Assembly: GCA_018436705.1 (NCBI GenBank)
Contig: JAHDLA010000010.1
Span: forward strand, 72,075 to 136,074
Direction of reading: 5' to 3'
Origin: Sedimentibacter sp.
GTDB lineage: Bacteria; Bacillota; Clostridia; Tissierellales; Sedimentibacteraceae
Length of the DNA: 64,000 bases
The notes under the pieces are model-generated. The model was not told the DNA's origin. It was given only the letters and a program-made list of their open reading frames with translations, and searched no databases. Every line of letters begins with the position of its first letter. The stretch's first letter is position 1. The position numbers were made by a program, and so were the translations under genes. Below are positions 43,602 through 51,462 of the stretch, piece by piece.

Positions 43602-44822
43602 TTATCCTACTTTTTTTCTCAATATATAATATGGTTCAACGTCATGGTCTATTTCTATTTTTACAATCATTTGAGCATGAGGTGCCGAAATAATTTTATT
43701 TCCTTGCTCATCATGCATATTTTTTGCCGTCACTTCAAAATGCATTCCTTTAGGTCCGAAGCATTCCAGCACATCTCCATCAGAAAACTTATTTCTCTGC
43801 TCTATAACGGCAGTTCTTGTTTCATCATCATAGGATCTTACTATACCTACTACGTCATAAGTTCGAATATAGCTGCTGGAAGTATAGAGCTGACCGTCTT
43901 TGTATGGATTTCCGAAAAAAAATCCGTAGGAAAAATCTCTGTGGGAGGATTTTTCTACTTCTTCTTTCCAATATTCAGTATTTCTTTCACCAACGGGCTT
44001 ATCAAGTTCATCCAGTGCGTTTCTGTATGATCTTACGGCAATTGCCGTATAATACTCACTTTTATTTCTTCCTTCGATTTTTAATGCTTTTATACCTAAA
44101 TCCTTAAATTTCTGCAGATGTTCTATCATACACATGTCTTTTGAATTCATAATGAAAGTTCCTTCATCATTTTCTTCTATGGGATAATATTCCCCTGGCC
44201 TTTTTTCTTCAACAAGGTTATACTTCCATCTGCAGGCCTGCGCGCAATCACCCTTGTTAGAAAATCTGCCTGTCATAAAACTTGACAGCAGGCATCTTCC
44301 CGAATAAGAAATACACATGGCGCCGTGCACAAATGTTTCAAATTCCAAATCTTTAGGTGAATTTTTTACTATTTCTTCTATTTCTTTAAACGAAAGTTCC
44401 CTTGCAAGCACTACTCTGTTAACTCCCTGATTATACCAAAAATTTGCAGTGCGGTAGTTTGTTGTGTTTGCTTGAGTAGATAAATGAATCCTCATATCGG
44501 GAACCGTCTGTTTTATAATTTCAATAATACCTGGATCTGCTGCTATTATTGCATCTGCACCTATTTTTTGAAGATATTTCAGATACTCTTCTATTCCCTT
44601 TAAATCCTCATTGTGTGGTACTATATTTACTGTAATATTTGATTTCCTGCCATGCTTGTGACAGTAATCAACTCCTTTTTCCAGCTCTTTATTTGTAAAA
44701 TTTTTGCCTCCTGCTCTCATTCCCATTGATTTTCCAGCAAAATATACTTCGTCCGCACCATATTGTACGGCCATAATCAATTTATCTAAAGTACCGGCAG
44801 GCGCTAATAACCTTGGCAACAT
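43602..44822 (-). CDS. U32 family peptidase-like protein
   Basis: 406 residues. TIM-barrel start LLAPAGTLDKLIMAVQYGADEVYFAG, the U32 signature EFETFVHGAMCISYSGRC with its Cys, then QACRWKY, and a C-terminal U32 domain. Related family members (TrhP, RlhA) act in tRNA or rRNA hydroxylation, so an RNA-modification role is likely. Paralogue of B. subtilis YrrO/YrrN, with matching neighbours trmR and mltG. Confidence 0.9.
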   Translation of the reverse strand: MLPRLLAPAGTLDKLIMAVQYGADEVYFAGKSMGMRAGGKNFTNKELEKGVDYCHKHGRKSNITVNIVPHNEDLKGIEEYLKYLQKIGADAIIAADPGIIEIIKQTVPDMRIHLSTQANTTNYRTANFWYNQGVNRVVLARELSFKEIEEIVKNSPKDLEFETFVHGAMCISYSGRCLLSSFMTGRFSNKGDCAQACRWKYNLVEEKRPGEYYPIEENDEGTFIMNSKDMCMIEHLQKFKDLGIKALKIEGRNKSEYYTAIAVRSYRNALDELDKPVGERNTEYWKEEVEKSSHRDFSYGFFFGNPYKDGQLYTSSSYIRTYDVVGIVRSYDDETRTAVIEQRNKFSDGDVLECFGPKGMHFEVTAKNMHDEQGNKIISAPHAQMIVKIEIDHDVEPYYILRKKVG

Positions 44823-44834
44823 ATTATCTCCTTC

Positions 44835-45479
44835 TTATTTTATTAATGTAACCGCAAGTCCGTCTCCCAACGGAAGTACGGAAGTAATGTATCTGTCATC
44901 GTTTGAAATGTATTCCAAATAACTCCTCAAATTTCTTACAAGAGTTTTCTTTCTTCTGACAACAAGCTCATCAGAAGCAATCATTCCTTGATACAACACA
45001 TTATCCGACAGAATAATTCCTCCAGACTTCATTTTTTCACAGCATTTGTCAAAAAATAATCTATAGTAGCTTTTGGCTGCGTCAATGAACGCAATGTCAA
45101 AAGCTTCTTTTACGGTATCAAGTATTTCAGCAGCCTCACCGAAATAAACGTCTATATTTTTTTCCATGCCAAAGCTTTTTATGTTGTTCAATGCCTCGGT
45201 ATAAAATTTTTCGCTTCTTTCCATTGTCACAACCTTACCTTCATTGTTCATGACGTGGCTCATAAAAATAGATGAATACCCTACATTGCAACCAATTTCA
45301 ATTATTTTTTTTGCTTTTGCATGGTTTATGACTAACTTTATAAATTGTCCTACTTCTCTGTGAATAATGGGAAGATTTCTTTCTTCACATTCTTTTCTGA
45401 ATGCATCAAGCTTCTCGTTTTCGCCGTCAATCAAGCTGTTTATATATGTGTCTACATATTCTCTATTTATATTATCCAT
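44835..45479 (-). CDS. trmR: O-methyltransferase, TrmR (YrrM) type
   Basis: 214-residue SAM-dependent class I methyltransferase: IIEIGCNVGYSSIFM (SAM loop), VVTMERSEKF, FDIAFIDAAKSYY and IILSDNVLYQG. By position between mltG and U32 it matches B. subtilis YrrM/TrmR, which methylates hydroxyuridine in tRNA. Confidence 0.88.
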   Translation of the reverse strand: MDNINREYVDTYINSLIDGENEKLDAFRKECEERNLPIIHREVGQFIKLVINHAKAKKIIEIGCNVGYSSIFMSHVMNNEGKVVTMERSEKFYTEALNNIKSFGMEKNIDVYFGEAAEILDTVKEAFDIAFIDAAKSYYRLFFDKCCEKMKSGGIILSDNVLYQGMIASDELVVRRKKTLVRNLRSYLEYISNDDRYITSVLPLGDGLAVTLIK

Positions 45480-45488
45480 AATTCATTC

Positions 45489-46508
45489 CTAATCTAAGTA
45501 TTCATTTGCCGCATCTATATGTTCATCATATGTTCTGGAAAAATAATGTGATCCGTCACCTTTTGCAACAAAGTACAAATAATCAACATCTGCAGGCTCC
45601 AAAACGGCAATTATAGATGCTTTTCCTGGAGAGTTTATGGGTGCCGGAGGCAGCCCTTCAATTACATACGTATTAAACGGCGAGTCAATTGCTATATCTT
45701 CGTATGTGAGCCTTTCTTTCCATTCTCCGTGAGCATAGTTCACCGTAGCACAGGATTGTAACTTCATGTTAATATCCAGGCGATTTAAAAACACTGCAGC
45801 AACCTCATCTCTTTCTTCATCAAGCAGAGCTTCTTTCTCTACGATGCTGGCGAGATCTATAACTTCTTTAAAACTCAACTCCGAGTCTTCCATTCTTGGA
45901 ACTATTTCCCCCTCATAAAATTCATCAAATTGAGAAAGCAATATTTTTATTATATCCTCCTCTGAAGAATTTATATATACATTGTACGTGTCCGGCATCA
46001 GATAGCCTTGAAGACTTTCAATATCAGGATTGTCTCCTAAAAACGCAAAGTCCTCCCTGAATAACTGAGGATTGTTCATCATATCAAGGAGTTTGTCGTA
46101 ACTTAATTCAAGCTGTTCAGATATTGCTTCTGCTGTCTCCTCTATTGTAAGTCCCTCAATCAGGGTTATATTTGACGTATTTCCCGAAGAACCGCCCTTC
46201 GTTAATTCCTGAAGCAACTCTTCCGCATTCATGTTTTTGGACAAAACATAACTTCCTGCTTTCAGGGAACTGTCCTTTCCGATTTTTTCAGCATAAAACT
46301 TAAAAGCAAGTTTATTCTTAATTAAATTGTTTTCATACAGTATGTCAGCAATATCATTTGTAGTGCTGCCAGAAGGTATTTCCACGACTAATTTGGTATC
46401 ATCGTTAATATCTGCCGCTTTCAAGTTTTCATCAATATAGCTGTTAACAAAAAAATATGCAAAAACAGCTAATATTAAGACAACTGCAACAGCAATAAGT
46501 TTTTTCAT
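45489..46508 (-). CDS. mltG: Endolytic transglycosylase MltG
   Basis: 339 residues. N-terminal membrane helix (VVLILAVFAYFFVNSY), LysM-like subdomain, and YceG catalytic domain (LASIVEKEALLDEE with the catalytic Glu; LQSCATVNYAHG; PFNTYVIEGLPPAPINSPG pattern). It cuts nascent glycan strands. Start of the mltG-trmR-U32 operon. Confidence 0.95.
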   Translation of the reverse strand: MKKLIAVAVVLILAVFAYFFVNSYIDENLKAADINDDTKLVVEIPSGSTTNDIADILYENNLIKNKLAFKFYAEKIGKDSSLKAGSYVLSKNMNAEELLQELTKGGSSGNTSNITLIEGLTIEETAEAISEQLELSYDKLLDMMNNPQLFREDFAFLGDNPDIESLQGYLMPDTYNVYINSSEEDIIKILLSQFDEFYEGEIVPRMEDSELSFKEVIDLASIVEKEALLDEERDEVAAVFLNRLDINMKLQSCATVNYAHGEWKERLTYEDIAIDSPFNTYVIEGLPPAPINSPGKASIIAVLEPADVDYLYFVAKGDGSHYFSRTYDEHIDAANEYLD

Positions 46509-46835
46509 ATATTCCTCCGATTGTTATCAAAATCCATTAAATTATACAACTTTTAGCCAATAATTACAATATAAAATATTTAGTTACCCTGAATGACAAA
46601 TTATCTATAAGCATATTTTATCTTTAACGTTTTAGTTATATTTCATAAAGCATATTGTCAATTTATTTATTAAAAATTTAAAAATAATTGCAATTTGCAG
46701 GAAAGCCTGCCATAGTTTTTCATAAAAAAAGCTGCCCGACATGAATAATAACCTGCCATATTGCCATAATAATAATGCTTATTACTTTCAAGAGAGGGTT
46801 GGTTCTATTGGACTTGAAAAAAGGTAAGATTGAAC
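46509..46835. other. Gene-free stretch before a small ORF
   Basis: AT-rich. It holds one short hairpin (GCAGG/CCTGC near 46700) and an 11-codon frame (TTG 46808 to TAA 46843) with AGAGGG upstream that overlaps the next ORF. No recognised riboswitch or RNA family. Confidence 0.4.
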
Positions 46836-47060
46836 ATGAGTAACACTCCTGAAAATAATGCTGATAAAAAATTAGGTGAAGTTAAGAAAAAAAGAGACAG
46901 TAATTTGCAATTAGTCAGATTAAATGGCAACCTTGAACCAGATTTAAATATTCTTTCAAAAAAAGAGAATACAAAAGTGGTTGATAAAAAAATTGTAAAT
47001 AATAAACCGTCTCAATTTGGGCCTATACTAGGTGTAAACTTTCACATGATTAAAAAATAA
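46836..47060 (+). CDS. Hypothetical small basic protein
   Basis: 74 codons from ATG 46836, lysine- and asparagine-rich, ending GPILGVNFHMIKK. No signal peptide, helix or family recognised. A good + strand terminator at 47079 supports transcription. The ribosome site is weak (GGT about 11 bases upstream), but coupling to the 11-codon upstream frame is possible. Confidence 0.45.
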   Translation: MSNTPENNADKKLGEVKKKRDSNLQLVRLNGNLEPDLNILSKKENTKVVDKKIVNNKPSQFGPILGVNFHMIKK

Positions 47061-47078
47061 TTGAAGTAATAAGCACAC

Positions 47079-47120
47079 AAGCAGTCGGTGAATTATCGCC
47101 GACTGCTTCATTATTTTATT
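47079..47120 (+). terminator. Terminator of the small ORF
   Basis: AAGCAGTCGG (47079-47088) and CCGACTGCTT (47099-47108), 10-base loop, then CATTATTTTATT. Confidence 0.7.
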
Positions 47121-47132
47121 GCTCTAATTAAA

Positions 47133-47163
47133 ATGCACCCTTTTCCGCTGGAAAAGGGTGCAT
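47133..47163 (-). terminator. Terminator of the RNase J gene
   Basis: Perfect 14-bp stem 47133-47146/47150-47163 with a 3-base loop; the - strand continues TTTTAATTAG. It lies 13 bases after the stop. Confidence 0.8.
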
Positions 47164-47175
47164 AGATACTAAAAC

Positions 47176-48876
47176 TCAAATATTCTTCAAATCAGTAAAA
47201 TCATCTGTCTTAACATCAACGATTATAGGCAGTATCATAGGGTTTCTTTTTATTTTTTCATAAATAAAACTGCTTAAGGAATCTTTTATCATCATTTTAA
47301 TGTTGTTCCATTCTTTTATATTAGATTCCTCACACTTTGCAAGTGCTTTTTTAATTACTGTTTTGGACTCCTCAATCAAATCTATGTTTTCTCTGACATA
47401 GATAAAACCTCTTGAAACAATTTCAGGTCCGGATAAAACTTTGCCTGTTCCTTTTTCAGTTGCCAAAACAACAATTATCAGTCCGTTCTCGGATAATAAT
47501 TTTCGGTCACGAAGCACAATATTACCAACATCTCCTACGCCTAAACCATCAACAAGTATATTTCCAGATGAAACTGTACCGTTTACAGCTATCGATTTTG
47601 TCGTTACTTCTATTACATCTCCGTTTTTACCTATTACCGTGCGGTTCTTCGGAATTCCCAGTTCCTGAGCAAGCATTGAATGCTGCATCAGATGCCTGTA
47701 TTCTCCATGCACCGGCATGAAAAATTTCGGTTTTAGAAGAGTAAGCATCAGCTTTAGTTCCTCTCTTCTGGCGTGTCCTGAAACATGAACCTGTGTCAGC
47801 GCATCATAAAGTACATTTGCTCCTTTTTCATAAAGCATATTTATAACTCTTGATACGGTTTTTTCATTTCCTGGAATCGGATTAGCTGATATAACAACCA
47901 AATCCCCAGGTTTAATTTGTATTTTTTTATGAGCATTATTTGCCATTCTTGTAAGGGCAGACATGGGCTCTCCCTGGCTTCCCGTTGTTATGATTACGAC
48001 TTCGTTATCCTTATGGCTTCTCAAATCATTGACATGAATGAGAGTACCGTCAGGAGCATCAAGATAACCCAGCTCCTGCGAAACCTTTACGGCATTTACC
48101 ATGCTTTTCCCGGATATTGCAACCTTTCTGTTATTTACAACTGCAGCATCTATTATTTGTTGAAGCCTGTGAATGTTAGATGCAAAAGATGCAACTATTA
48201 TTCTTGAGTCACAGTGTTTAAATATTTCCATAAGTTTTTGGCCTATGGTTTTTTCAGATTCTGTAAAACCTGATCTCTCCACATTTGTGCTATCGGACAT
48301 GGCAAGCAAAACACCTTTTCTTCCCAGCTCCGCAAGCTTTCCTAAATCCATAACATCTTCATTTATTGGAGTATAATCAATTTTAAAATCTCCGGTATGA
48401 ACAATTACTCCTATTGGAGTTTCTATTGCCATTGACACAGCATCAGGTATACTGTGGTTGTTTCTTATGAACGTTACTTTAAAACATCCAAGGTTTATTG
48501 TTGTTCCTGCTTCAATAACATTAAGCTGAGCATCTTCTATTTTATGCTCAACAAGCTTATTTCCCAATAAACCCAGAGTAAGCTTTGTTCCATATATAGG
48601 AACATTCATTTTTTTCAGCAAGTAAGGAATTGAACCAATGTGGTCTTCATGCCCGTGTGTTAGGCATATTCCTTTCACTTTATCTTTATTCTTTATTAAA
48701 TATGTTACATCCGGTATTACTATATCAATACCGAGCATTTCATCCTCCGGGAACGACATTCCACAATCTATCACCATGATATTTGCACCATATTCAATGA
48801 CGGTCATATTCTTCCCGATTTCGCCTAATCCTCCCAGAGGTATAACCTTAAGTTTATGTTTCTTTTCTGTTGCCAT
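47176..48876 (-). CDS. rnj: Ribonuclease J
   Basis: 566-residue metallo-beta-lactamase/beta-CASP RNase with 5'-exonuclease and endonuclease activity. Zinc motif THGHEDHIGSIP, then HTGDFKID, beta-CASP part (SDSTNVERSGFTESE, TGSQGEPMSALTRM) and C-terminal domain. ATG 48876 is chosen; AAGGAG lies seven bases upstream, while 48906 would lie inside fur with no ribosome site. It overlaps the end of the fur-like gene by 23 bases. Confidence 0.95.
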   Translation of the reverse strand: MATEKKHKLKVIPLGGLGEIGKNMTVIEYGANIMVIDCGMSFPEDEMLGIDIVIPDVTYLIKNKDKVKGICLTHGHEDHIGSIPYLLKKMNVPIYGTKLTLGLLGNKLVEHKIEDAQLNVIEAGTTINLGCFKVTFIRNNHSIPDAVSMAIETPIGVIVHTGDFKIDYTPINEDVMDLGKLAELGRKGVLLAMSDSTNVERSGFTESEKTIGQKLMEIFKHCDSRIIVASFASNIHRLQQIIDAAVVNNRKVAISGKSMVNAVKVSQELGYLDAPDGTLIHVNDLRSHKDNEVVIITTGSQGEPMSALTRMANNAHKKIQIKPGDLVVISANPIPGNEKTVSRVINMLYEKGANVLYDALTQVHVSGHARREELKLMLTLLKPKFFMPVHGEYRHLMQHSMLAQELGIPKNRTVIGKNGDVIEVTTKSIAVNGTVSSGNILVDGLGVGDVGNIVLRDRKLLSENGLIIVVLATEKGTGKVLSGPEIVSRGFIYVRENIDLIEESKTVIKKALAKCEESNIKEWNNIKMMIKDSLSSFIYEKIKRNPMILPIIVDVKTDDFTDLKNI

Positions 48877-49327
48877 CTTCATTCTCCTTATTTCTGCATA
48901 AATCACAGATTCCGGTGAATTTGACTACATGATTTAATATTTCAAAATTGTATTGTTTTTCAATCATTTCTTCCAATGAGTTCATTAAATCTTCTTTGAC
49001 CTCAATTATTCTGCCGCATTTTTTGCATAACAAATGATGATGCTGATGAACTTCGTTGCTGTTGGGAGATAAAATTTCATATCTTGAACAGCCGTCATCA
49101 AAGTTATGCTTATAAACCAGTCCTATTTCTTCAAAAAGTTGAAGGGTTCTGTAAATGGTAGCTATTCCCATATTGGAGTTCTTTTTTTTTATCAATTCAT
49201 AAACTTCTTCAGTACTTAAATGCTGATTCTTGTTTTCGGAAAGCACTTCATATACCAAAGTCCTTTGACTGGTAGTTTTGTATCCATTATCGCCAAGCAC
49301 TTTTAATAAGTAATCTGATTCGTTCAT
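48854..49327 (-). CDS. Fur-family metalloregulator
   Basis: 157 residues. Winged helix (TSQRTLVYEVLSENKNQHLSTEEVYELIKKKN), hinge, and dimerisation domain with HQHHHLLCKKCG and CDLCRN, two Cys pairs for structural zinc. Which metal or peroxide it senses cannot be decided from sequence. Just upstream of and overlapping rnj. Confidence 0.9.
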   Translation of the reverse strand: MNESDYLLKVLGDNGYKTTSQRTLVYEVLSENKNQHLSTEEVYELIKKKNSNMGIATIYRTLQLFEEIGLVYKHNFDDGCSRYEILSPNSNEVHQHHHLLCKKCGRIIEVKEDLMNSLEEMIEKQYNFEILNHVVKFTGICDLCRNKENEDGNRKET

Positions 49328-49358
49328 AATTTCACCCCCAATAAATTGACACTTAACA

Positions 49359-49604
49359 TTATATTAAATCGTCAGCTATTCCTTCATAGACTTCCATTAC
49401 TTCCCTGATTTCCTCTTGATCTTCAACCTTGATTAATATTCCGTTACCGTCTTCCGCTTCTTCCACACAATAAATCATACCCTCTTCTGAGTCGACTTCA
49501 TGAAGAACTGCATACAAGGTATCGTCAATATGAAAAGTAGCTTCAACAACAAGCTTTTCCGGTTTTCCGTTTTCATTGATCAATTCAATAATGTTATTTT
49601 CCAT
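49359..49604 (-). CDS. DUF1292 (YrzB-like) protein
   Basis: 81 residues, acidic, with the DUF1292 pattern IIELINENGKPEKLVVEATFHIDDTLYAVL (ends quoted) and the terminal DDLI. Matches YrzB in the conserved ireB-ruvX-yrzB neighbourhood. Function unknown. Confidence 0.85.
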   Translation of the reverse strand: MENNIIELINENGKPEKLVVEATFHIDDTLYAVLHEVDSEEGMIYCVEEAEDGNGILIKVEDQEEIREVMEVYEGIADDLI

Positions 49605-49614
49605 ATTACTCTCC

Positions 49615-50031
49615 TTAATTTCTCTTACGCTGCATATAACCTGAAAGAATATGGACCGCGGCTAATTTGTCTATTACTTCTTTTCTTTTTTTTCTTCTTA
49701 CATCGGCATCTATCAGCATTCTTTCGGATATAGTTGTGGTGAACCTTTCATCTTCAAATTCAATCGGCAAGTCTACACGGTTCTTTAGCTTTTCTATAAA
49801 TTTGAGTACTTTTTCTCCTTGAATTCCGACTGTTCCGTCAAGCATTTTCGGCAATCCCGCAATAATCTTTGTAACTTGGTACTCTTCAATTATCTTTTTC
49901 AGCTCGCTGATATCATTTTTTATATTCGTTCTTTTAATCGTAGTTACACCCTGAGCAGTAATCATCAACAAATCACTTACAGCAACTCCAATAGTTTTGT
50001 CTCCCACATCAAGACCCATCAATCTTTCCAT
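49615..50031 (-). CDS. ruvX: Putative pre-16S rRNA nuclease / Holliday junction resolvase YqgF
   Basis: 138 residues from ATG 50031, which follows GAGGT; the 22-codon longer frame overlaps the reductase gene and lacks a ribosome site. RNase H-like fold: MGLDVGDKTIGVAVSD with the first catalytic Asp, IIAGLPKMLDGTVG, and DERFTT. Confidence 0.92.
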   Translation of the reverse strand: MERLMGLDVGDKTIGVAVSDLLMITAQGVTTIKRTNIKNDISELKKIIEEYQVTKIIAGLPKMLDGTVGIQGEKVLKFIEKLKNRVDLPIEFEDERFTTTISERMLIDADVRRKKRKEVIDKLAAVHILSGYMQRKRN

Positions 50032-50038
50032 AGATACC

Positions 50039-50986
50039 TCACACAATTTTGATAAAAAAATCCGTACATTCACCTGCGCAATAACTGCACAAAACACATT
50101 TATCCATATCGACTACACATTTACCATCAATTATCCGAAGTGCGTTTTGACTGCATTTACTTGCACATTTTCCGCAACCTACGCACCACTCTTCTATCAT
50201 GAGAGTGCGTTTTTGATTTCTTATTTTATTTTTTATATTAATATTTAACTCATTGTTTTCCAAATAACAGATATTCGCATCTATTTCCTCAAACGTGCTC
50301 ATACCTACTGCTATGGAATCAATTTCACTTATATTCCGAGCAAAATCAAATGCTTTTTTTGCCTGGTTAATTAAGTGACCTCCTCCATAAATTTTCATTG
50401 CCATTATAAATTTGTTGTGTTTTTTTGCATTTTTTATTGCTTCCCTCATTTCACCCACAGTTCCATCCTGTATACCTATACCCATCATATTGATGAGGGG
50501 AAATACAAATTCAATTTCATCAAATTGAAGGCTGTCTCTTACAGCCGCAATCCTGTGTGTGGATATTCCGAAGTGCCTTATAACGCCTTGTTCTTTATAT
50601 TTCATAAAGCGTTCAACGGCCTCATAATGGCCTCTAAAATTATTCCCATTTTCTTGTTCATGAAGCATAAAAACGTCCAAATAATCTGTATTTAGTTCCT
50701 TCAAAGCTTTATTGACACTAAATTCTGCAGTTTGTTTGTCATAAGCATAGCTTTTTGTAGCTAATGTTAGTTTATCCCTGTCTTTATCTTTTATGAATTC
50801 TTTTAATATATTATAGTTATCATAAAGCTCTGCTGTATCATAAAAATTAATACCTCTTTCAAAGGCATAGTTCAAGAGGTTTACCTTGCTCTCAAGGCTG
50901 TCAAAATTCTGCAGGAAGCTTAAAGATAAAGTTCCATAGCATAATTTTGATACATTTTCTTTTTCAAATAAATTTGTATATTTCAT
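50039..50986 (-). CDS. Aldo/keto reductase with C-terminal two-cluster ferredoxin domain
   Basis: 315 residues. An AKR TIM barrel (FYDTAELYDNY with the catalytic Asp/Tyr region, LATKSYAYD) is followed by two 4Fe-4S motifs, CVGCGKCASKCSQNA and CVLCSYCAGECTD. This MocA-like reductase family probably moves electrons between a ferredoxin cluster and an organic substrate; the natural reaction is unknown. It sits between ireB and ruvX, where B. subtilis has no such gene. Confidence 0.88.
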   Translation of the reverse strand: MKYTNLFEKENVSKLCYGTLSLSFLQNFDSLESKVNLLNYAFERGINFYDTAELYDNYNILKEFIKDKDRDKLTLATKSYAYDKQTAEFSVNKALKELNTDYLDVFMLHEQENGNNFRGHYEAVERFMKYKEQGVIRHFGISTHRIAAVRDSLQFDEIEFVFPLINMMGIGIQDGTVGEMREAIKNAKKHNKFIMAMKIYGGGHLINQAKKAFDFARNISEIDSIAVGMSTFEEIDANICYLENNELNINIKNKIRNQKRTLMIEEWCVGCGKCASKCSQNALRIIDGKCVVDMDKCVLCSYCAGECTDFFIKIV

Positions 50987-51025
50987 AGCTGATTATTTTA
51001 TCTGTTGTTTCAGCAATATAAATAG

Positions 51026-51049
51026 AGCAGTATATGTTTATATACTGCT
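51026..51049 (-). terminator. Terminator downstream of ireB
   Basis: AGCAGTATAT (51026-51035), loop GTTT, ATATACTGCT (51040-51049); the - strand continues ATTTATATT. It would separate ireB from the reductase. Confidence 0.6.
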
Positions 51050-51057
51050 TCCCGTTC

Positions 51058-51321
51058 TTAAAGGTCTATCACATCTAAGTAAACATTTAATATTTCTTCC
51101 AACAGTTCGTCTCTTTCTATTTTCCTGATTAAACTTCTTGCATTGTTATGATTCGTAATATAAGTCGGATCTCCGGATAGTATATATCCTATGAGCTGGT
51201 TATTAGGATCGTATCCTTTTTCTTTCAATGACTCATAAACTTGAGACAATATTTCCCTAGCTTCATTTAACGATTCCATTTTGTAATTAAATTTCGTAGT
51301 GTTATTTGCATTACTATCCAT
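51058..51321 (-). CDS. ireB: IreB-family regulatory phosphoprotein (UPF0297/YrzL)
   Basis: 87 residues from ATG 51321, preceded by GAGGTGG. Family pattern TTKFNYKM near the start (Thr residues like those phosphorylated by IreK in Enterococcus), [24 protein letters not shown] in the middle. Small helical protein. Confidence 0.92.
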   Translation of the reverse strand: MDSNANNTTKFNYKMESLNEAREILSQVYESLKEKGYDPNNQLIGYILSGDPTYITNHNNARSLIRKIERDELLEEILNVYLDVIDL

Positions 51322-51462
51322 ATAAACCACCTCTTAGCATCTGTCTTAATTGTACTACAGTTTTGTTTTAAAATCAATTAATATTTTATATATGTTTAAG
51401 CAATGACAGCGGCAATTCAATTGGCTGTCAATAGATCCGATTAAATTGCCATGCCAACTACA

